Assembly (NCBI GenBank): GCA_001692895.1
Contig: KV748191.1
Location: forward strand, 930,001-994,000
DNA from: Cenococcum geophilum 1.58
Taxonomy: Eukaryota > Ascomycota > Dothideomycetes > Gloniales > Gloniaceae
Direction of reading: 5' to 3'
Length of the DNA: 64,000 nt
Positions 58,001-64,000 of the stretch are shown one piece after another (position 1 is the first letter of the stretch; every line of letters begins with the position of its first letter). The translations under genes were made by a program, and so were the position numbers. The notes under the pieces are model-generated. The model did no database searches. It was given only the letters and a program-made list of their open reading frames with translations, and was not told where the DNA came from.

Positions 58001-61000
58001 ATGTTCTTCCTTAGTTATTAAGTAGATAATAATATTGTTAAGATATACTATAACAAATTTATTTAAGTGTTCTTCTAATATATTATTAATACGCTTTTAG
58101 AACGTTACTAGTGCGTTTATAAGCTTAAATTGCATAACTAATAGTTTATATAGTCCTTCCTTTGACCTAAAGGCTGCCTTTTATTCGTTACCTTCCTTAA
58201 TCCTGATTTAATAGTACGCCTATCTCAGATCTATCTTTATAAAGATTTACGCGTTGCCTATCCTATCTTAGATTTCGCTAATTAAGGGTAAAGGATACCT
58301 ATCCTTTCTAGTAATGCTGTTTAACTGCCTATAGTTGATATATAGCCTTAGTTTGCTATTCTTCTTTAGTATAAATAGTACTAGATAACCTACTAATAAC
58401 TACGATGGTCTAATATATCCCTTTTATAGATTTTCTTAGACAAACTCTTTTAGTGCTCTACCTTCTTCTTTAGTAAGCTTATAGATTAGAAAGAACTTTA
58501 GACTTATTCCCGGTTCTAATTCTATCTTATAGTCCTATACTATATACTTTAACAGCTTCTTACTTTCCGGTAACTATAGTTTCTTACTATACTTGTGGTA
58601 TCTCTTTGGTATATAACTTAAGCCTCGCTTAGTCTCTTTATATATCGCTCTAACTTAGTACTATACTAACTTAGCTTATTATTGCATCTTACGGCGTTAA
58701 GTATCTTTAATATCGACCTAACCTATAATCTAATTAATCCTTAGATTATATTCCTATAACTAAGGCATTCCTAATACTGCCTTATCCCGTCCTAATAGTA
58801 GGATATTAAAAGACATCTTAATTTGTCTCCCTTTAATAGTTAACTAAATAGGTCCTGTTTTAAGGTTAATAATCCCTCCTCTATAGGCTATTAAATCTCC
58901 TAAAATTGTTACTAATAGGTAAGGTTCCTCTTTTTATCTATAAGACAATCCTATCCTTTTAACTACTGCTAGCGAGATATGGTTCCTTATTGCTCCACTA
59001 TTTATTAATACCTTAAACTATTAATCTTACCACTTTACTTATAAATTTAGGTGTCGTTCTTAAATTCCTTTAAGGGTCTAAGGCTCTACCACTAGCTCCC
59101 TCTAGTTCTATAGGCCTCTACTTTTCCTAATTATTAGCTGCTTAATCCTTATACACTTAGCTTACTCTTTAGCTAATACCTAGTTTGCTTTTTGTCTTTA
59201 ATATACTATAGACACGTGTTTTCTAGGCATTCCCACCACTATTATCCGTCTAAGTATTCTTCCGTAAGAAATCTTCCTAGTTAAAGTATTAAATTACCTT
59301 CCTCTTAAACTTCTATTGGATGCTATCCGTGTATATATTTAGCATTCCTATACTATTACTTATCTGTTATCTAGTATATCCTTATAGGGTATTTCCGATT
59401 CTTTTTTTTTAGATTCTTATGCATCTTATATATATCATCCACGCACGCAATCTATAATAACGTATAGTATGCTAGGTGCTTTAGGTTAACTCTTAGCTTA
59501 TTTTTATCCCTAAGTTTAAACCTCTATTATACTAATCTAAACGTTATAACTTTATTTATAGGTACTAAGATGCGTTTCTTACTTCTCTAGTCCTCTAATC
59601 ATTTTTCTAGATCCTTTAACGTTATAATTAAGGCTCCCTTAATGTAAGTTATAGCCTTCTCTATAATTAGGTAGTCTTAAATAACTTTCTTATCCAACTA
59701 TATATAGAAATCTTCCCACTTATTATTATGCCTCTGCCTATACTACTTTTAGTATAGCTGCTGGAGTGTATATAGCTTGTCCGTAAGGAAGTATCTTATT
59801 ATTACTATATTATAATAGCCTTTTATATATCGTTCTTTAAATCTAGTAGAAATTCTTAAATCCTCTTCATTTTCCAGTTCGGTAAGCTACTTAGCTCTTA
59901 GTGTGCCTATTCTAAGCCTATTAGTAATTCTTTATACTAGCACTCTATCCTTTATACGTCCTAATATACTAGATCTCTTATCTAGTTTCTATTCTTACTA
60001 TACGATAATTCTTTACCTAAATTCTTCTATAGTTTTTTTTGGTTTTCGTCTTACTAACAGATCCTTAAAGTCTTCTTACTTCTTAATCTTAGTATTAGTT
60101 CTCCGATCTTTAGTCTAAACACTATATTCTACTAGTAAGTCTTCTAGGTCTATATACCTATCTTCTAGTCTAGTTACTATTTACGCTACAGATTCTCTAA
60201 TCTATAAAAAAGCTCCTTACCTCTTGCCTATAGGTGTCCTAATTTATACCCCGAATTCTTAGTCCCTTAGATTCTTTAATCCTAAGCTTGCTTCTAACTT
60301 AAGCTTAGCTCCAGCCTTAGTCCAACTAGGCTTACTTAGTGTCCTTATCTTATCTTAAAAGTCTTAAATCTCACTTATCTCGTCTTAAGAATCTTATACC
60401 TATAGGAAACTTCGTCCCGAGCTTATTTATATATCTTTAAACTAAGCTACTACTCTACTCTATCGGTTTTCGTCCATTATAGGTCCTTAAGCTTACCTTA
60501 TCTCGTTTTAAGAATCTTGGTCGTCTCTTATCTTATCTTAAGAATCTTAAGCCTTTAGCCTTTTACCTTTATTAAGTGCCGAAGTGGTTCGCTGTCCTAC
60601 TTCTTTTATATCTCGCGAAGCAATAGACATCGTATCTAGTAGGGTTTTAATCCCTACTAATGTTCCCTATTCTATAGTAGAATCATTCTCTACCTCTAGT
60701 ATAATATCTTTAATAGCTATATATTCCTAGTAAACCGCTCTTATTACCTTATTGTTATAAAATATTTTACCTACATCGAATTTATCGTCCTTAATGTCCG
60801 ATCTGTAAACTAGTTTATTAGTTCCTTTATATTCTATAGGTACTGGCTTCTATAGCTAGTAACTTACGCTATACTTAGCGTCCTTATAAATTTAGTATAC
60901 GTTATTATAACAAAACGCAAAACTTTTAATTAAACATTCTTTTATTCCTTATAGCGCATTATTATCCCTCTATACGTATATGTCGTCTACTATTAGTCTT

Positions 61001-61712
61001 ATTCCCTTTATTGCATAGTATCTCTAACCATCTTTGTAATCTTTTATAAAGTAACCTTATTTTCCGCAATTTATATAAGCTCCCTCTTTAAACTATTACT
61101 TTTGCTATAGAGTCTGCCTAAACGTCTTCTGCTACTAAGATCCTTAGTTTAGCCTCTGCTCCTTAGACCTTTAATTACTTAATCTTTATCCCCTAGGTTT
61201 CTATAGTTTTTTACTCTATCTCTTATAGGCTTCTTTAATACCACTTAGGTCTATTAGCTCTGCGCCATACTATAGTTTTTAACTTAGCTTTAGTCGTTGT
61301 GTACTTTACGCCTTATACAACTATAGAACTCTATCCTAACCTTTCTTAGCCTATTCCCTTTAGTAGATCTAATTATTAATCTTAATCGCCTAATCTATTA
61401 GTTCTCTTAGGGTGTCCACATCTTCTATTAGAATAATTGCGTCCTAGACTTTAGCCTTAAGTCCCTATTTATACTATGCTATAAGCGCCCTATTATTCTA
61501 CTTAACTTATATTACTAACGTTTAGAACTATATTATATACTTAATTACTAAGGTTCATTATATAATGTCTTAGAGTTTTCTTTCTGCCGTAGTTATTACC
61601 TCTAGGTCTCTAAATATTTGTGTAAGTTACTTAACAAATCCATTCTAGCTTAAGAATATAAACCGTACCTCTTAGTTCGTTATTATTATTCTATTTACCT
61701 AAATTTCCGTAA
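54600..61712 (-). mobile_element. Gypsy-3, 5'-truncated relative of Gypsy-2
   Basis: The LTR at 54,600-55,024 (start TATAACGGAACC, originally TGTAAC; end GTAACA) is the 3' LTR in minus orientation. The interior follows Gypsy-2 base for base with many transitions through integrase, RNase H, RT (active site near 58,040, read YLNN) and into gag. Similarity stops abruptly after CCGTAA at about 61,712, inside gag, so the 5' LTR is missing or lies beyond a further insertion. Confidence 0.88.
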
Positions 61713-64000
61713 TCTGTGTCCAGGTGCGCTACCTCTTTGAGTTTAGCGGGGCCCCGACACCCGTTTTCGGGTATCGCTCTCTCGCTTAGTTGACCGCTGC
61801 TTTTAACGTCTATAAAATGCTTTATCACCTTTACTGCCCTCTCTACCAGCTCTTTCTCTCTTAAATTCCACTTCTGCCTTCATTATACCCCTGCTGTAAG
61901 GCCCCACCCTCGCTGCCCTGTGCCTACTCCTTAACGCTGACCTTCCAATCACGACTAATACCGAGATGCGCACCCTCTTAGCTGACTTCTAAATGTTTAA
62001 CTATTATTTCCGCTCCTAGGGCCTATATACTACCGTCGCATTAGATTTGGGGAGACTGATATTAAGTATCCTCTAAGCCTCTTTTCCTCTTTGCCTTGCT
62101 TTTCGTTTGTTCTCCTCTCTAGTACTCTTTTTATAGCTGTTTATATTCTTAGCCTTTGCTCCTAACATCTATATAGCCCTATTTTGCCTATTTTCTATCG
62201 TTTTAGTTTTAATAGATGATTATCTACCCCGGAGTTAAAATACCAACTTAACCCTTATACGTTATACCGGAAATTGCTTTAGCACTAGCACTCTATTAGG
62301 TTATTATTATAGATAACTAAAGAACACGCCTTATCCTTACTGCTTTAAGAGTATGACTTAGGTAGCTGTAGCTAAATTAAGAAGTTGCAGAGCCTAAACC
62401 GCAACTAGTTACTAAAATATAGCTGCCGCAGTAGTACGGTGCAAGTGGGGCAGAAGGAGGCAGTAAAGGGCGGTAGGAGGCTTAGAGGATGGGTGGACTT
62501 AGTTAAAGGACTACTATGTTAACCTTATAACTGTAAAGGAAATGCCTTACTGTATAAAGCTACTATAGTGGTAGAACGGGTCTATATACCCCTGTTAATG
62601 CTTAATATAGAGTGCTCGCTAAATGACTCCAGGTTAGTTGACTCCGTCTCTACTACGGAGTTTCTGTCTTACATAAAAATGGGTAATACACTACGGTAAT
62701 TAAATACTATAAACTAAGGCCAATATACTGGGATCTAGGGTTTGCTATTAACCCCCTAAATCTTAAGTATTAGCTTTAGTCCGCTTTAGAAAGGCTGGAT
62801 TTAAACTCTATAAAAAATAGCTAAGGATATAAAGCCTTGATTTAATAGTAATGCTGTAATAAGTCGTCTATTTAGGAGCTATATTATACTGTATAAGGGG
62901 CACCTAAAGCATCCACTTTTAAATTGGTAAGAAAGTAAGTAGTAATATGGCCGAGAGGGGCGGAGTAAGCTGACTTAATACTACTAATAAATACTAATAC
63001 TGCCTCTGCTTCCGGGAGTTACGGATAAAGTATTATTAACGTGGGCCTTAGTATAGCAAGGCGCAGACAGTAATGGTTGTACCCCTTTATACATTTACTA
63101 GCTAAAAGAAGCGGTATCCTACGAGAAAACTTAAAGGATTTAGTAGGGGGAATAATGCGTAAATTTTAAACGACTTTATAAGTGGTTCCTCTAGCTAGGG
63201 GCTAACTTACTAGGCCGATTCTAGTACTAAAGGCACCACTAATTCTAAGGGGATGGGCGCAATATTTATGCACTATAACGTCTTCGCCAGAAGCTACCTA
63301 AGCTAAGTTATTACTTTAGTAAGGTTAGAGGCAAGCTAAGGACCAACCTATGCTAAAAGCACGCCTATAAAGAACATACTCTCTCGCTTATTTCTGGATT
63401 ATCTTACTTAAAAAGACTACTCACCCATTCTACGTCTTTTCGTCCTAAATTTTAACCTATAAATGAATTCCTAGACTTTCTATAATCCCGCGGGATCAAC
63501 TACCTGGTTACCTAAAGCCAGACTAGTTTCTTAATCGCCCTACTTTAAAGGGTCTGCCTTGAAACCTAGCGGGCAAAGCTAGAAACCTACTAAGGGAAAC
63601 AACTATTCTATACCGATTGTGGATCTTATAGGTTCTATCCCGGAAAAAAAAGTTGTAGAGCGCTAGGAAGCTAGAGATGGCTTAACTAGGACCTAAAGTA
63701 GATGTGTACGCAGCTAGGTTATAGTAATAGCATCTAATGCTACGCAGGAAAATCATCTATCGTAAACGACAATTCTATTAGGAAAACTAGTGTTGGTAGC
63801 CGTAATAACGATTATAATAATGACGATAATAATAACTTCCTTCTAAAGGTAGAAAACCTTATTTTTAGGAAACATTAGAGAAGTGTATTAATAGCTAGTC
63901 CTGGCCCTAGGCGTATAGCTGCTGAGCAGCTGGCCGGTAATAGGGGCTAGAAGGACGGTGTTTTCTATAATAGGTATAGATCTAGATCTAGGTCTGGAGC
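61713..64000 (+). mobile_element. Unidentified element cutting Gypsy-3
   Basis: Begins with about 300 bp of little-mutated sequence, including TATAAAATGC near 61,812 and a C/T-rich stretch, resembling a promoter or LTR. RIP-damaged plus-strand coding follows. From about 62,700 one frame persists with stops at Q/W positions: YWDLGFAINPLNLKYQ, SALERLDLNSIKNS, KASTFKLVRK, IPRDQLPGYLKPD, and an Arg/Ser-rich end near 63,990. I cannot name the family. It continues past the window. Confidence 0.45.

Overview
The window looks like a chromosome segment of a filamentous ascomycete (Pezizomycotina). It has a roughly 11 kb gene-bearing flank followed by about 53 kb of nested transposable elements wrecked by a RIP-like process. 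The fungal reading rests on short introns with CTNAC-type branch points, a Rab GTPase, an elongation factor 1-beta gene and a fungal-type choline-transporter-like protein. In the repeat block nearly every interrupted reading frame is broken by TAG or TAA where CAG, CAA or TGG would be expected, and CA/TG dinucleotides are depleted while CG is kept. This is the signature of CpA to TpA mutation.

Layout of the gene flank (1-10,970): a minisatellite at the left edge; a minus-strand CTL/SLC44-like membrane protein (765-2903); a 149-bp MITE (4018-4166); a three-exon Rab-type GTPase (5121-6107); decayed minus-strand coding remnants (6488-7921); a five-exon translation elongation factor 1-beta gene (8183-9078) whose second intron lacks a usable AG acceptor; and a minus-strand SANT-like gene (9690-10673 or beyond) carrying single-transition stop codons next to the repeat block.

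Layout of the repeat block: the order of insertions can be read from target-site duplications and from coding frames that resume across insertions. A Copia gag (about 10,980-11,421, resuming at 54,201-54,599) was split by a hAT element (11,422-54,200, 8-bp duplication GATCTCTA). Inside the hAT sits a Tad-like LINE on the minus strand (about 11,726-14,932; 43,595-43,720; 51,745 to about 52,800). The LINE was split by Gypsy-1 (14,933-43,594, duplication CTAAC) and Gypsy-2 (43,721-51,744, duplication TATAC). Gypsy-1 in turn holds three things: a roughly 20-kb DNA-transposon-like insert (about 15.3-35.88 kb) with a Plavaka-type transposase and an SNF2-like ATPase; an 891-bp TPRT-like insert (37,120-38,010); and a gag-only LTR retrotransposon (38,501-40,136, duplication TATAG). 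Gypsy-3, of the same family as Gypsy-2, interrupts the Copia again at 54,600 and is cut off near 61,712 by an unidentified element that runs off the window.

The intact host genes have ordinary housekeeping roles (membrane transport, vesicle traffic, translation). Nothing in the repeat block appears able to make a functional protein. The most notable points are the recoverable nesting history, the SNF2-plus-Plavaka insert, the gag-only element, a MITE family present both in gene space and inside the RIP zone, and the odd splice site of the EF-1-beta gene.
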